From Siccirubricoccus sp. G192 (GTDB lineage Bacteria > Pseudomonadota > Alphaproteobacteria > Acetobacterales > Acetobacteraceae): DNA of 64,000 nt. Made by a program: the position numbers and the translations under genes. The notes under the pieces are model-generated. The model was not told the DNA's origin, made no database searches, and saw only the letters and a list, made by a program, of their open reading frames with translations. Position 1 is the stretch's first letter. Every line of letters begins with the position of its first letter. Positions 39,137 through 49,290 of this stretch are shown here, in pieces. The DNA lies in the NCBI RefSeq assembly GCF_019084075.1, contig NZ_JAHREN010000002.1:186001-250000 (forward strand), in the 5' to 3' direction.

Positions 39137-41125
39137 ATGCCTGCGACCCGAAACCGTAGAACCGATCAGCCGGGAGGGCCGGTATCCGCCGCCGACCCGG
39201 TGCTGCCGTTCCGCGACTCCGAGGTCCTCCGTAGCATCCTGGACGCGGCACCCATGCGCGTCACCTATCTCGACAGCGGGCGCCGATACCGCTTCGCCAA
39301 CCGCGAGTTCTACAGCTTCACCGGCCTGTGCCCCGAGGAGGTCATCGGGCGCACCGTGACGCAGGTGCTGGGTCGCCAGACCGCGCTGCGAACCAGGCCC
39401 TACATCGCCGAGGTCCGGCAGGGGCGCATGGCACGGTTCCAGGGCTGGCGCACTTATCCGACCGCCGGGCGCCGCTACGTGGACAGCGTCTTCGCCCCGG
39501 TGTTCCGCGCTGACGGCCGGATGGATGGCTATTTCGTGCTGCTGCGCGACCTCACTGAGCAGCGCCGGCGCGAGGAGGAACTGGGCCAGCGCAACCGCCA
39601 GCTCGAGGAGATGCTGGACGCGGTCCCGGCGCGCGTTTGCCTGACCGACCTCGACCGTCGCTACCGCTACGTCAACCGCGAGTTCTGCGACTTCGCCCGC
39701 AGGCGGCCGGAGGAGATCCTCGGCCTGACCAGCGAGGAACTGGTGGGCCCCGAGGTGAGCGGGGCGCTCACGCCCTTCGTGCTTGCCGCGCAAGCCGGCC
39801 GGACGGTGACGCGCGAAGGCTGGATGGACTACCGGCTGAACGGGCGGAAGTACATCAACTGGGTCTTCACGCCGAAGCGCGCCGCCGATGGGGTGGTGGA
39901 GGGCGTGCTGCTATTCATGCGGGACGCGACCGAGCTGCGCCAGCGCGAGGAGGAGCTGGCCCAGCGCACGGCGCAACTGGAGACAATCCTCACCAGCATC
40001 GCCGAGGGGGTGAGTATCCTCGACGGCGCCGGCCGCCTGGTGCTGTGCAATCGCGGCTTCCTCGACCTCTACGAATTACCGGAGGAGCTCGGCTGCCCAG
40101 GCACGCCGCTGCAGGCTCTGGTGCGCGAACGGTTCACTCGCGCACTGCGCCACACCTCCGAGGCACCCAACCGGCCTGTCGAGACGCTCGTGGCCGAACG
40201 CGTCGCGCGCATTCTCGACGGCGGCGATTGGGTCGAGGAGGAACTGGGCCCGGATGGGCGATGGCTGGAGATCCGCCGCCGGCGCCTGCACGATGGCACC
40301 GTCATCCTGACCTACACCGACGTCACGGCCCGCCACGAGGCCGAGAACGCAAGGCGGGCGCAGCGCGACGCACTGCGGCGGGCGGAGCAGTTCGAGGCAA
40401 CCGCCTCGCTGCTGGCCGGCGTGGCGCACGAGATCAACAACCCGCTGGCCGTGGTGGCGGCACAGGCGCTGCTGCTGGCGGAGGAGGCCGGGGGCACGGC
40501 GCTGGCCGCCCGGGCGGAGAAGGTGCGCGAGGCGGCGCAGCGCTGCGGCCGCATCGTCGCCAGCCTGGTGGCCAGCGCCCGGCGCCGCGCCCACCGCCGC
40601 GAGGAGGTGGACTTGGCGCAGGCGGTGGAGACCGGGCTCGACCTGGCCGGCTACGGACTGCGGGCGGCAGGCATCGTGCTGGAGCAGCGGGTGCCGCAGG
40701 ACCTGCCGCGGCTGCGCGGCGACCCGGACCAAGTCGCACACCTGGTGGCGAACCTGGTCGGCAACGCGCAGGCCGCGCTGGCGGACGCGCCCCCGCCGCG
40801 GCGGCTCGCGCTGACCGCGGTGCATCTGGCGGGCGCGCTGGAGCTGCGCGTGGCGGACAACGGCCCGGGCATCCCGGAGGATCTGCGCGAGCGCGTCTTC
40901 GCCCCGTTCTTCACCACCAAGGCGGAAGGCGTGGGCACCGGGGTGGGACTGGCGCTGTGCCGTGCGGTGGCGGCCGCACATGGCGGGTCGATCCGGGCGG
41001 AGACGACGCCGGGTGGTGGGGCGACCCTGGTGGTACGGCTGCCGCTGTCGGAGGAGGCGGGAGTTGACGCCGCTACGACGGCCATCGGAGGCGGAGGGCG
41101 GAGTAGCGCTCCCACAGCCCCGTAA
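39137..41125 (+). CDS. Triple-PAS sensor histidine kinase
   Basis: 662 aa, soluble (no transmembrane segment). Three PAS domains: about residues 30-135 (SILDAAPMRVTYLDSGRRYRFANREF), 155-265 (MLDAVPARVCLTDLDRRYRYVNREF) and 280-400 (ILTSIAEGVSILDGAGRLVLCNRGF). The HisKA H-box is GVAHEINNPLAVV (His near 430), and the ATPase domain shows N-box LVGNAQAALA, DNGPGIPE, FFTTKAEGVGTGVGLAL and GGSIRAETTPGGGATLVVRLPL. The last about 20 residues (after LSEEAGVD) run into a resolvase remnant, so the native C-terminus may have been replaced. No response regulator is adjacent. Confidence 0.88.
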   Translation: MPATRNRRTDQPGGPVSAADPVLPFRDSEVLRSILDAAPMRVTYLDSGRRYRFANREFYSFTGLCPEEVIGRTVTQVLGRQTALRTRPYIAEVRQGRMARFQGWRTYPTAGRRYVDSVFAPVFRADGRMDGYFVLLRDLTEQRRREEELGQRNRQLEEMLDAVPARVCLTDLDRRYRYVNREFCDFARRRPEEILGLTSEELVGPEVSGALTPFVLAAQAGRTVTREGWMDYRLNGRKYINWVFTPKRAADGVVEGVLLFMRDATELRQREEELAQRTAQLETILTSIAEGVSILDGAGRLVLCNRGFLDLYELPEELGCPGTPLQALVRERFTRALRHTSEAPNRPVETLVAERVARILDGGDWVEEELGPDGRWLEIRRRRLHDGTVILTYTDVTARHEAENARRAQRDALRRAEQFEATASLLAGVAHEINNPLAVVAAQALLLAEEAGGTALAARAEKVREAAQRCGRIVASLVASARRRAHRREEVDLAQAVETGLDLAGYGLRAAGIVLEQRVPQDLPRLRGDPDQVAHLVANLVGNAQAALADAPPPRRLALTAVHLAGALELRVADNGPGIPEDLRERVFAPFFTTKAEGVGTGVGLALCRAVAAAHGGSIRAETTPGGGATLVVRLPLSEEAGVDAATTAIGGGGRSSAPTAP

Positions 41126-41134
41126 GGTTGCGCA

Positions 41135-41218
41135 GCGGTTCTCCCGCAGTGCCCGGAGCTGGGGCTCGAGATCCTGGTCGGCCGCGGACACCCGGGCATA
41201 GCCGAGCAATGCCGTCAC
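41135..41218 (-). pseudogene. N-terminal fragment of a serine recombinase
   Basis: The minus strand reads TALLGYARVSAADQDLEPQ from a GTG at 41218, the unmistakable resolvase start with its GYARVS active-site serine region, then loses homology after about 28 codons. It abuts the 3' end of the histidine kinase. Confidence 0.65.
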
Positions 41219-41357
41219 TGGCCGCCTTTTCACCGGACCGGCAGGCCGCGAAACGCCTTTGCGGATGCGCCGAAATCCAGGTGGCACACGCGGCGCGTAG
41301 AAGGTCTGCAGCGGCCGACCAGACACGGTCTCGGTCCGACCTTTCAGGAGATGGGAC

Positions 41358-41699
41358 ATGACACGCATCGCGCTTGCAGCCCTGTTGGCGACTGGCTTGG
41401 CGGCTGGCGCCGCCCAGGCCCAGGCCCCGTCCAGCGGCGGCGGCAATATCGTGGGCGGCGGCCTCGGCGCCACGATCACCGGCGGCGGCGACAACATGAC
41501 CATCCAGTACAGCCAGCCCGGCGCCGGTGGCGGCGGGGCGGGCCTGGGGCAGGCCGGGCGGCTCGCCCGCTTCGGCAGCAACCAGGGCGACGGGTCGCAG
41601 GTGGAGTACCTGACACCCGCACCCGCCGGGGCCGGCCGCGAGGCCTGGATGACCGGCGGCGGCGAGGACGCCCAGGTGGTCTACGTGCGGCCCCGCTGA
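41358..41699 (+). CDS. Small secreted glycine-rich protein
   Basis: 113 aa with a typical Sec signal peptide: MTRIALAALLATGLAAGAAQAQA, with cleavage expected after AQA (about residue 21-23). AGGAG precedes the ATG by eight bases. The mature part is glycine-rich (GGGNIVGGGLGATITGGGDNMT) and ends with an AQVVYVRPR strand. No family recognised; probably periplasmic or surface-associated. Confidence 0.7.
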   Translation: MTRIALAALLATGLAAGAAQAQAPSSGGGNIVGGGLGATITGGGDNMTIQYSQPGAGGGGAGLGQAGRLARFGSNQGDGSQVEYLTPAPAGAGREAWMTGGGEDAQVVYVRPR

Positions 41700-41872
41700 C
41701 CGAACGGATGCCGGGAGCGTGGTGGGCAGGGTGAGCGGGTCACTCCAGTCCCCTGCTCTAGGTGTGCCCAGCCGCTCGGCCCGGGCAAGCAGGCTGGCCA
41801 CAGTCGAGGTCACTGGTCATGCCGCCTTGGACGGTCCGTACGCGAATCTCCTCCGCGTGGTAGCATCGCCCG

Positions 41873-42238
41873 ATGAGCAGCCGAGCGGACCATCCTCCCT
41901 GCCCTTTCACCGCGCCGGAGCGCGACCTGATCCGGCGGGAGATGGGCATACACTTCGGCCAGTACCCCAGCCTGGCCGAGGGTCTGTTCCTGCGCACCTG
42001 GCGCGGCGGGCCGCAGAAGGGCAAGCCGAAGGTGCCGCCGGCTGTGCAGAGCATGCTGGAGCGTGGCCTGGTCGAGTTCCGGCCGGGGCGAATGGGACCC
42101 CGGGCCATGTTCACGGAGGCGGGACTGGCAGCGCTGCGGCAGCTGATGCTGGATCGCCGGGCCATGGACCCGGCCCGCTTCGCCCACCTGCGGCGGGATC
42201 TCGGCCTGGACACGCCGGAGGAAGCAGCCGTCGAGTGA
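41873..42238 (+). CDS. Repeated small winged-helix-like protein, copy 1
   Basis: 121 aa, one of three near-identical proteins in this window (others at 53587 and 60893). The pattern resembles a MarR/winged-helix fold: SLAEGLFLRTWRGG, VPPAVQSMLERGLVE (helix), RPGRMGPRAMFTEAGLAALRQL (wing and helix). A TAGCAT -10-like box ends six bases before the ATG, as TAGAAT does in the other copies, so the message is probably leaderless. It differs from the others at about ten residues. Function unknown; a DNA-binding role is a guess from fold pattern. Confidence 0.65.
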   Translation: MSSRADHPPCPFTAPERDLIRREMGIHFGQYPSLAEGLFLRTWRGGPQKGKPKVPPAVQSMLERGLVEFRPGRMGPRAMFTEAGLAALRQLMLDRRAMDPARFAHLRRDLGLDTPEEAAVE

Positions 42239-42258
42239 CAGGCCGGCGGCTGGTGTGG

Positions 42259-42576
42259 CTACTTCAACGAGATCACGTTCGAGCTGGCCGGTGGCTTTGC
42301 CGCGGCCGATGCGGCTGCCCTGGACAGAAGAGCCGGCGCGACGTTCCAATGGTGGCCATCGTCGGTGATCACCGTGACCGACTTCCTGTTGTAGCGCGTC
42401 AGCATGCCCTCGACCTTGCCGCGTCCGTCCACCTGGAACGCGACCCGGTCACCGATCCTAAACTCGAGCATCTGCTTGTGGGCACGCATCTGCTGCAGGA
42501 GCCGAAGCCTCTCGACGATCCTGTGGTTGAGGTCGATGAGGTCTGGCTCGCTCAGCCTGTCGATGTCGATCGTCAC
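42259..42576 (-). CDS. Conserved hypothetical protein, 105 aa
   Basis: Short protein with an N-terminal helix (DLIDLNHRIVERLRLLQQMRAHKQML) followed by a small beta-rich SH3/KOW-like part (FRIGDRVAFQVDGRGKVEGMLTRYNRKSVTVITDDGHHWNVAP). This combination is widespread in proteobacteria, often near mobile elements, without an assigned function. It converges on the repeated small gene with only 20 bases between the stops. Confidence 0.65.
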   Translation of the reverse strand: MTIDIDRLSEPDLIDLNHRIVERLRLLQQMRAHKQMLEFRIGDRVAFQVDGRGKVEGMLTRYNRKSVTVITDDGHHWNVAPALLSRAAASAAAKPPASSNVISLK

Positions 42577-42877
42577 CTCTCCCTCCCAAGGCAGAGCCCA
42601 GCGGGCATTCTATAGCGTCCCGGACGCGCGGTTCTACCTCCTGGGTTGGGTGCTGGTGCGCCAGTCAGAGGTCGATCTCCTTCGTTGAGCCAACATGGGT
42701 ATAGGTTCGCCTCGCCAAGCGCAGACGGGCGAAGGCAGCGGAGGAGCAGGCCAAGCGGTCACCGAAAACAGCCGAAAACACCCCCAACGCTGCGGCCGAA
42801 CCCGAACATGCCCGGTGCGCTTCCTTCCCGAACGGCCCCCGGCACCCCGCCGCGGCTGGCCCGGTAGGGCTGACGGC
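42577..42877. other. Intergenic region before the AsmA-like gene
   Basis: About 300 bases; no gene, RNA or repeat recognised. It must hold the divergent promoters of the 105-aa protein and the AsmA-like gene. Confidence 0.4.
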
Positions 42878-44855
42878 ATGGCTCGATGGCGCATCTTGCG
42901 GTGGCTGCTCTGGGCTGGCCTTGCCATGGCCGGCTTCCTTGCCGCTGCCGTACTCTCCTCCCCGCTCTGGCTCGGGCCGCTCGCCGCGCGACAAGTGTCA
43001 AAGGCCCTCGGGCGCCCGGTGGAGGTCGGGCGACTACAGCTGCGCCCGGGCAGCCCCCTGGTGATCACCGCGGAGGACGTCGTGATCGGCAACCCCGGGG
43101 ACTTCCTGTCCGGGGAAGCGCCCTTCCTGCGCATCCCCCCGGCTCACGCTGCAGCTGGAGGCCGGGGCCTACCTGCGTCGGCGAGAGATCGTCATTCCCT
43201 CAATCGAGCTGGAGCGGCCTGTGGCCAGCGTCATCTCGGTGGCGAGCGGACAGAACAACTACGGGTTCGGTGCCGACCTGGCCGGCGACGCGGCCGGCCC
43301 GAAGATCGGCGTCATCCGCATCCCGGATGGGCGCGCGCGGGTTTCGCTTGCGGGGCTTCGCGCTGACTTCGAACTTGCCCTCTCGACCAGAGACGGGGCC
43401 GGATCGGGACAGGAGGCGCTCAGGGCCGAGGCGAGCGGCAGCTATGCCGACCAACCCGTGGCCGCCACCTTCCTGGCTGGCGGTTTTCCGAGCCTGCGTG
43501 ATCCGTCCAGCGTCTGGCCTGTCGAGATGCACCTGACCAACGGTTCGACGCGGGCCTCGGTCAAGGGTTCGATCCAGAACCCGCTGAACCCGCGGGCCGC
43601 TGCCCTTGGCCTCCTGCTCGCCGGCCCGGACATGGCGCTGCTCGAGCCGCTGATCGGTATTCCGCTTCCGACCACACCGCCCTATGAGCTCGGCGGAAAG
43701 CTGGATTACACGGAAGGACGTTTCCACTTCACTGACGTGGCCGGGCGTGTGGGGCAGAGCGATGTCGAGGGCACGTTCACCGTCATTCAAGGTCCCGAGC
43801 GGCCGGAGCTAACGGCTGAGCTGCACTCACGCAGCGTCGACCTCCGCGACATCGCGGGCCTCCTTGGCGGTGAGCCGGGCCCGCCCGGGACGCCGGGCCA
43901 GACCCCGCAGCAGCAGGAACGCGCGGCGCAGGTGCGCGATGAGGCAAGGGCCAGCCCCCACCTGTTGCCCGACACGCCGCTCAACCTGCCGAAGCTCAGA
44001 CAGGTCGACGCGCACCTCCTCTACCGCGCCGAGCGGATCCAGGGTCGGTCCATGCCGCTCGACGACCTTGCCCTGCGCATGGATGTGGTGGACGGCACGG
44101 TCGCACTGCGGCCGCTGAGCTTCGGGGTCGGCCGAGGGCGGATCCTGGGTGATGTCCTGCTGGCCCCTGGGGAGGGCGACGCGGTGCAGGCGCAGGCGGA
44201 GATCCGGTTCGAGCGGCTGGACCTTGCCCGCCTGATGCAGGCAACCGGCAGCTATCGCGGCGCAGGGGCGCTGAGCGGGACCGCGCGGGTCGAAGGCGTG
44301 GGCAAGTCGATCGCGGATATCCTGGGACATGGGGATGGCGGCCTGACGCTCTCCATGGCGGGTGGCGACCTCAGCAAGCTCCTGGTGGACCTGGCGGGCC
44401 TGCGGCTCGGCAGCGCCTTGCTGACCTCGCTTGGCGGCGGGTCGCGCGCGCGCGTCGAGTGCTTCATCGCCGACATGGCGATGCGCCGCGGCGCCCTGTC
44501 CACCCGCGCTTTGCTGCTCGAGACCGAGGACATGGTGACCGAGGGGCAGGGCGTCGTGGATCTGCGGCGCGAGCGCGTGGAGATCCGACTGTGGACGGAG
44601 TCGAAACGGCTGACCCTCGGCGTGCTACCGGTGCCACTGCTGATCAGCGGTACCCTGAAGGCGCCGAGCGCAGCGCCCGCCACAGCGGAGGGCACAAGCG
44701 GCGGTCTGGCCGGTGTGCTCGCGGCGCTGCCCAGCATCCACACCGGCATTGGGGACGACCCGCGCTGCGAGCGCCTGCTCCGCCGGGCGCGGCGCGGACA
44801 GGCCACGGGTGGCAATGCCGGTCAGGCCGGCGGAAGCGGCGGTGGTCGGCGTTGA
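42878..44855 (+). CDS. AsmA-family protein, one frameshift
   Basis: Inner-membrane-anchored, periplasmic AsmA-like protein of about 658 aa. An N-terminal transmembrane helix (WLLWAGLAMAGFLAAAVLSSPLWL) leads into the family motif GRPVEVGRLQLRPGSPLVITAEDVVIGNP. The frame breaks at six C (43135-43140); one fewer gives LRIPRLTLQLEAGAYLRRREIVIPSIELERP without interruption. The C-terminal AsmA_2-like region carries DLRDIAGLLGG, LPLDDLALRMDVVDGTVALRPL and LSMAGGDLSKLLVDLAGL. Family members are linked to outer-membrane assembly and lipid transport between membranes. A second fragment of an AsmA gene lies at 55.2 kb. Confidence 0.82.
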
Positions 44856-45114
44856 TAGGCTTCAATGCTACCCAAGGTTGGAGGATCGCTTTGGGCCGGA
44901 TGCGCCTGTCTGGAGCCATCTGCCAGTGCCACCGCAGTCTCACAAAACGCGAGTGACGGAGGTGCAAACACCTGCATGATGGCATTCGATCTGGTCGTCA
45001 TTGGAAGGGTGGCCGCATGTCGATTGCCGACATCCACCTATTCCGCCTCTTTTGACGACTCCGCAACTCGGCCAGCTTGGCAGCCGAGGAGTTCCCAAGC
45101 CTACTGGCCCACCA

Positions 45115-45598
45115 TGATGGCTGGTCCGGTGCTTGACCTCCGGCAGGACCTCACGCTGCGCCACGCTATAGCTGCGCAGATCGTCAGTGATGATGCGGCT
45201 GGGCTTGAACTTGAGACCGGCGAGCAGGCGCTTGAAGATGTGTTTCGCGGTGGTCGCATTCCGGCGATCTTGTACGAGGATGTCGAACACGACGCCGTGC
45301 CGGTCCACCGCGCGCCAGAGGTAATGCAACTGTCCGTTCATGCGCAGATATACCTCATCGAGATACCAGGTGTCGCCCGGCCTCGGCCGCCGCCGGCGTA
45401 ACTTGCAGGCGAAGTCCGCTCCGAACCGGAGGCACCACTGCCGGATGCTCTCGTGCGTGACGCCGATGCCGCGCTCGGCAAGGATCAGCTCGACACCCAC
45501 AGGCTGAGGCTGAAGACAAAATAGAGCTATAGAGCAGCGTGGCTGATGATCTCGGCCGGGAAGCGGCATCCGGGATAGGTGGCAGGCTCAGACGTCAT
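45115..45598 (-). pseudogene. IS6-family transposase (second type), truncated at the 3' end
   Basis: Starts at ATG 45598 (MTSEPATYPGCRFPAEIISHA), needs one extra base near 45495 to keep frame, and continues VELILAERGIGVTHESIRQWCLRFGADFA, WYLDEVYLRMNGQLHYLWRAVDRHG (first Asp) and RIITDDLRSY (second Asp). It ends after VKHRTS, before the third catalytic residue. It is a different IS6 subgroup from the zinc-ribbon type at 54 kb. An IS4 element has inserted across its start codon. Confidence 0.75.
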
Positions 45599-45604
45599 CC
45601 AGCC

Positions 45605-46875
45605 CTCACGAATCCCCTCATTTTTATCGGCTTAGTTATGGCCGCGATTCGCCTGCGTTTCGTAGACCGTCCGCGTCACGGACGGATGGGTGTAGACTGT
45701 GGTCGAGGCGGCGCGTGCGATCGGGCGTTTGGGCGAGGTTCGGGATTTCATCGGCGGGCTGTATGGGCCTGACCTGCATGCCAAGCGGGTCGATGCGCTG
45801 GCGGGCGCTACGCTTGGGGTGATGGCGGCAGCATCGCTCGCGGTGGCGATGATCGGCCAGGCGCTGGCGCAAGCGCGCGGGCTGGTGACCAAGCACGCGG
45901 TCAAGCAGGTGGACCGGCTGCTCAGCAACAGCGGCATCGATGTGTGGGACAGCTTTGCGCGGTGGGTGCCGCACCAGATGAACGGGCGAAGCGACGCCCT
46001 GGTGGCGATGGATTGGACGGATTTCGACCATGACGGCCAATCGACGCTGGTGCTGAGCCTGGTGACCGGCCACGGCCGCGCGGCGCCGCTGCTCTGGCTG
46101 ACCGTCTGGAAGGAGGAGATCGCAACCCGGCGCAACGATTACGAGGACGCTTGTCTGCGTCGCCTTGCCGAACTCGTCCCGCCAGGGTGCCGGGTGACGA
46201 TCCTGGCTGACCGCGGCTTCGGCGACCAGAAGCTGTTCGCCTTCCTGGGCGAGTTGGGCTTCGGCTACGTCATCCGCTTCCGCGGCAACATCCACGTCAC
46301 CGCCGAGGATGGCGAGACGAAACCCGCGGCCGCATGGGTCGGAAAGGGCGGCCGCGCCCGCAAGCTGCGCCACGCCCGGGTGACGGCGCAGGGCCGGCAA
46401 GTGGGCGCCGTGGTGTGCGTCCATGCCAAGGGCATGAAGCAGCCATGGTGCCTGGCGGCGAGCGACCCGGAGGCGACCGCTGCGGTGCTGGTCAACCACT
46501 ATGCCAGGCGCTGGACGATTGAGCCTGCGTTCCGCGACACCAAGGACCTGCGCTTCGGCATGGGGCTGTCCGCCACCCGCATCAGCGAGCCCATGCGGCG
46601 CGACCGACTGCTGCTGGTCAGCGCCTTCGCCACCGCGCTGCTCACTCTGCTCGGCGCCGTCGGCGAAAGCCTCGGCATGGACCGGCTGCTGAAGTCCAAC
46701 ACGAGCAAAACCCGCACCCACTCGCTGTTCCGGCAAGGCTGCATGCTCTACGACCTTATCCCCAACATGCCAGAGCATAGGCTCGCGCCGCTGATGCAAA
46801 ACTTCGCCGTGGCCGTGTCAAAGGCCGGCGTGCTCATCCCAAAACTTGCCGGCCCGGAATGAGGGGATGAGTGAG
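45605..46875. mobile_element. Complete IS4-family insertion sequence with 9-bp target duplication
   Basis: 18-bp terminal inverted repeats match at 16 positions (CTCACGAATCCCCTCATT at the left, CTCACTCATCCCCTCATT as the complement of the right end). Both ends are flanked by CATCCAGCC (45596-45604 and 46876-46884), a nine-base direct repeat as expected for IS4-type insertion. The target is the start codon region of the IS6-type gene at 45598. The element is 1271 bp and looks intact. Confidence 0.88.
45699..46862 (+). CDS. IS4-family transposase
   Basis: 387 aa, uninterrupted. Catalytic DDE residues: MDWTDFD, LADRGFGD and the IS4 signature Y-x2-R-x3-E-x6-K as YARRWTIEPAFRDTK. It fills nearly the whole element and is likely functional, making it, with the IS21 pair, one of the better-preserved transposases in the cluster. 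Confidence 0.9.
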   Translation: MVEAARAIGRLGEVRDFIGGLYGPDLHAKRVDALAGATLGVMAAASLAVAMIGQALAQARGLVTKHAVKQVDRLLSNSGIDVWDSFARWVPHQMNGRSDALVAMDWTDFDHDGQSTLVLSLVTGHGRAAPLLWLTVWKEEIATRRNDYEDACLRRLAELVPPGCRVTILADRGFGDQKLFAFLGELGFGYVIRFRGNIHVTAEDGETKPAAAWVGKGGRARKLRHARVTAQGRQVGAVVCVHAKGMKQPWCLAASDPEATAAVLVNHYARRWTIEPAFRDTKDLRFGMGLSATRISEPMRRDRLLLVSAFATALLTLLGAVGESLGMDRLLKSNTSKTRTHSLFRQGCMLYDLIPNMPEHRLAPLMQNFAVAVSKAGVLIPKLAGPE

Positions 46876-47011
46876 CATCCAGCCAGCTTCGCCTAGCTGG
46901 CTCGTTCCGGCCAGAGACCATCAAACTGTAAAGGGCGGAGACAACCTGTACCGGTGCGCCGGAGAGAAAGTGTACCGGGTGGTCGGCGTCTGATGCGGAA
47001 TATCTGGCAGG

Positions 47012-47794
47012 TCAGGTGGGGCCGGCAGCGGGATTGGGTTGGCGGTGCCGCTGGCGGCGACTGGCCTTGAGGCGATAACTCTCGCCATTCATTTCCAGGA
47101 TATGGACGTGGTGAGTGAGGCGGTCCAGAAGGGCTCCGGTCAGCCGCTCGCTGCCCATGACCTCGGTCCATTCGTCGAACGGCAAATTGCTGGTCACCAG
47201 CGTGGCGCCGCGCTCGTAGCGTTGACTGAAAATTTCAAACAGCAACTCCGCACCACTCTTCGAGAGAGGCACGAACCCGAGTTCGTCGATGATCAGCAGC
47301 TTGTAGCCGGCCAGCTGCTTTTGCAGACGCAGCAGGCGCTTCTCGTCGCGTGCCTCCAGGAGCTCATGGACCAAGGCGGCGGCCGTGGTGAACCCAACCG
47401 ACACGCCCCGCTGGCAGGCCGCCAGGCCGAGCCCGAGCGCGACATGCGTCTTGCCGGTGCCGCTGTTGCCAAGCGCGATCACGTTCTCCCGCCGCTCGAT
47501 GTACTCGCCCCGCGCCAGCTCGAGGACCAGCGCCTTGTTGAGCGAGGGGATGGCCGGAAAGTCGAAGCTGTCGAGGCTCTTGACCGTCGGGAAGTGGGCC
47601 GCGCGGATGCGGCGCTCCACCATCCGCTGCTCGCGCTCGATCAGTTCCAGCTCGGCCAGGCGCAGCAGAAAGCGGAGATGGTCCACCCCTTCGGCCGCGC
47701 ACTGCCGGGCCAGCTTCTCGTGCTCGCGCAGGAAGGTCGGCAGCTTCAGCGCCTTGAGGTGATGCGCCAGCAGCACCTGCGGCACGTCGCTCAT
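47012..47794 (-). CDS. istB: IS21-family helper ATPase IstB
   Basis: 260 aa AAA+ ATPase related to DnaC. Walker A GNSGTGKTHVALGL and Walker B LLIIDELGFVPL are intact, with the SNLPFDEW sensor motif. The ATG at 47794 overlaps the istA stop by four bases (ATGA), the coupling usual for this family. It assists target selection and stimulates strand transfer by IstA. Confidence 0.92.
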   Translation of the reverse strand: MSDVPQVLLAHHLKALKLPTFLREHEKLARQCAAEGVDHLRFLLRLAELELIEREQRMVERRIRAAHFPTVKSLDSFDFPAIPSLNKALVLELARGEYIERRENVIALGNSGTGKTHVALGLGLAACQRGVSVGFTTAAALVHELLEARDEKRLLRLQKQLAGYKLLIIDELGFVPLSKSGAELLFEIFSQRYERGATLVTSNLPFDEWTEVMGSERLTGALLDRLTHHVHILEMNGESYRLKASRRQRHRQPNPAAGPT

Positions 47795-49290
47795 GAGCTG
47801 CTCTCCCCAAGCAGAGCCATGTAGGCCTTCGCTGAGGTGGTCGTGACCGCGACATGAGGCAGGTAGGGGTACGCCTGCAAATCCAGCCGCGGCGGCCGGC
47901 GTTCGATCCGGCACAGCACCAGGTGCTTGACAGCGTCAAAGCCGATTGCCCCGAGCCGCAACGCCTCCCGGGCGGCCGCGTGGACCTCCTCTCGCGGGAA
48001 TGCCTCCAGCAGGCGCAGCACCTGCACATACTCCCGCTTACCAGCTACGCCCATGCGCGCCTCCAACAGGCGCCGCAGCGTCGCGAAAGCCTCCGGCAGG
48101 TCCCAGCCCTGCAGTGGCGCCGCCTGGTCCAGTGCGCCGACCTTGCGCTCCAGCAATGCCAGGTAGTGCAGCGGCTCGAAGATGAAGTCCTCCCGCGCGT
48201 AGGAGCGCGGATGCCGCGCGATGACCTCGGCGCCGCAGGCGATCAGCACCTCCTCGACGTAGCCGCGCACCAGCACCGCACGGTGGCCGTAGGCGGTCGG
48301 CACCGAATAGTCGTTGCGATCGTAACGTACCAGCGACAGGGCCGAGACCCGTCCGGCCTTGCGATCACAGGCCTCATAGGGCGCGCCTGGCCGCCGCTGC
48401 AGGGCGGCGAGGTCACGCTCCAACCGTTCGCCGATGCCCTCGGCATGACCACGCACCCGGTGGTCAAGCCGATCGAGGCAGCGCCGCTCGAGATGCGCAT
48501 TGAGGGCAGCAAAGCTCTCGACCCGCGGCACCGGCACCAGGAAGTTGCGCCGGGCGTAGCCAACCAGACCCTCCACCTTTCCCTTGTCGTTGCCTTTGCC
48601 TGGTCGCCCGAAGCGGTCGAGGAACAGGTAGTGCGACTGCAGCTCGGCGAAGCCGCGGGTGCGCTCGCGCGTGCCGTCGTCGCGGATGCGCGCCACCGCC
48701 AGCTTGGTGTTGTCGTAGAGGATGGATTGCGGCACGCCACCGAAGAAGGCGAAGGCGGCATTGTGCCCGTCACAGAAGGCCTCGAGCCGCTCCGCCGGGT
48801 AGGCCTTGACGAAGCAGGCGTCCGAGTGCGGCAGGTCGAGGCAGAAGAAGTGAATCTTCCGCTCCACCCCGCCGATCACCGCCACCGCCTCCCCGAAGTC
48901 GGCTTGCGCATGGCCGGGCGGGTGCACCAGCGGCACGAACACCTCCCGGACCTCGGCCCGCCGCTGGCGAACGTAGTCCTTCACGGTGGTGTAGCTGCCG
49001 GCAAAGCCATGCTCGGCGCGGAGCCGATCGTGGATCCGCTTGGCCGTGTGCCGCTGCTTCGCGGGCGCCGAACGGTCCTCTTCCAGAATCCGGTCGATGA
49101 GCGCGGTGAACGGCCCCAGCCGGGGGCGTGCCGGTGGACCCCGCCGCCGGTAGCCCGGAGGCACCGAAAAGGCCAGCATCTTGCGGACCGTGTTGCGGTG
49201 AAGGCCGAAGCGCCGGGCCGCTTCCCGGATGCTCAGCCCCTCGACATGGCAGGCGTGGCGGACACGACCGTAGAGCTCCACCGAGAACAT
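47791..49290 (-). CDS. istA: IS21-family transposase IstA
   Basis: 499 aa. An N-terminal helix-turn-helix (SIREAARRFGLHRNTVRKML) is followed by the integrase-like catalytic core with HAQADFGEA, ILYDNTKLAV and NDKGKVEGLVGYARRNFLVPVP (the three acidic residues), then a beta-barrel-like C-terminal domain. Intact and probably active. Confidence 0.92.
   Translation of the reverse strand: MFSVELYGRVRHACHVEGLSIREAARRFGLHRNTVRKMLAFSVPPGYRRRGPPARPRLGPFTALIDRILEEDRSAPAKQRHTAKRIHDRLRAEHGFAGSYTTVKDYVRQRRAEVREVFVPLVHPPGHAQADFGEAVAVIGGVERKIHFFCLDLPHSDACFVKAYPAERLEAFCDGHNAAFAFFGGVPQSILYDNTKLAVARIRDDGTRERTRGFAELQSHYLFLDRFGRPGKGNDKGKVEGLVGYARRNFLVPVPRVESFAALNAHLERRCLDRLDHRVRGHAEGIGERLERDLAALQRRPGAPYEACDRKAGRVSALSLVRYDRNDYSVPTAYGHRAVLVRGYVEEVLIACGAEVIARHPRSYAREDFIFEPLHYLALLERKVGALDQAAPLQGWDLPEAFATLRRLLEARMGVAGKREYVQVLRLLEAFPREEVHAAAREALRLGAIGFDAVKHLVLCRIERRPPRLDLQAYPYLPHVAVTTTSAKAYMALLGESSS

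Noticed and set aside
44860..45110. Plus-strand frame continuing past the AsmA gene toward 45.4 kb
   Set aside because: It is largely antisense to the IS6-type transposase; the remaining part has no recognisable content.
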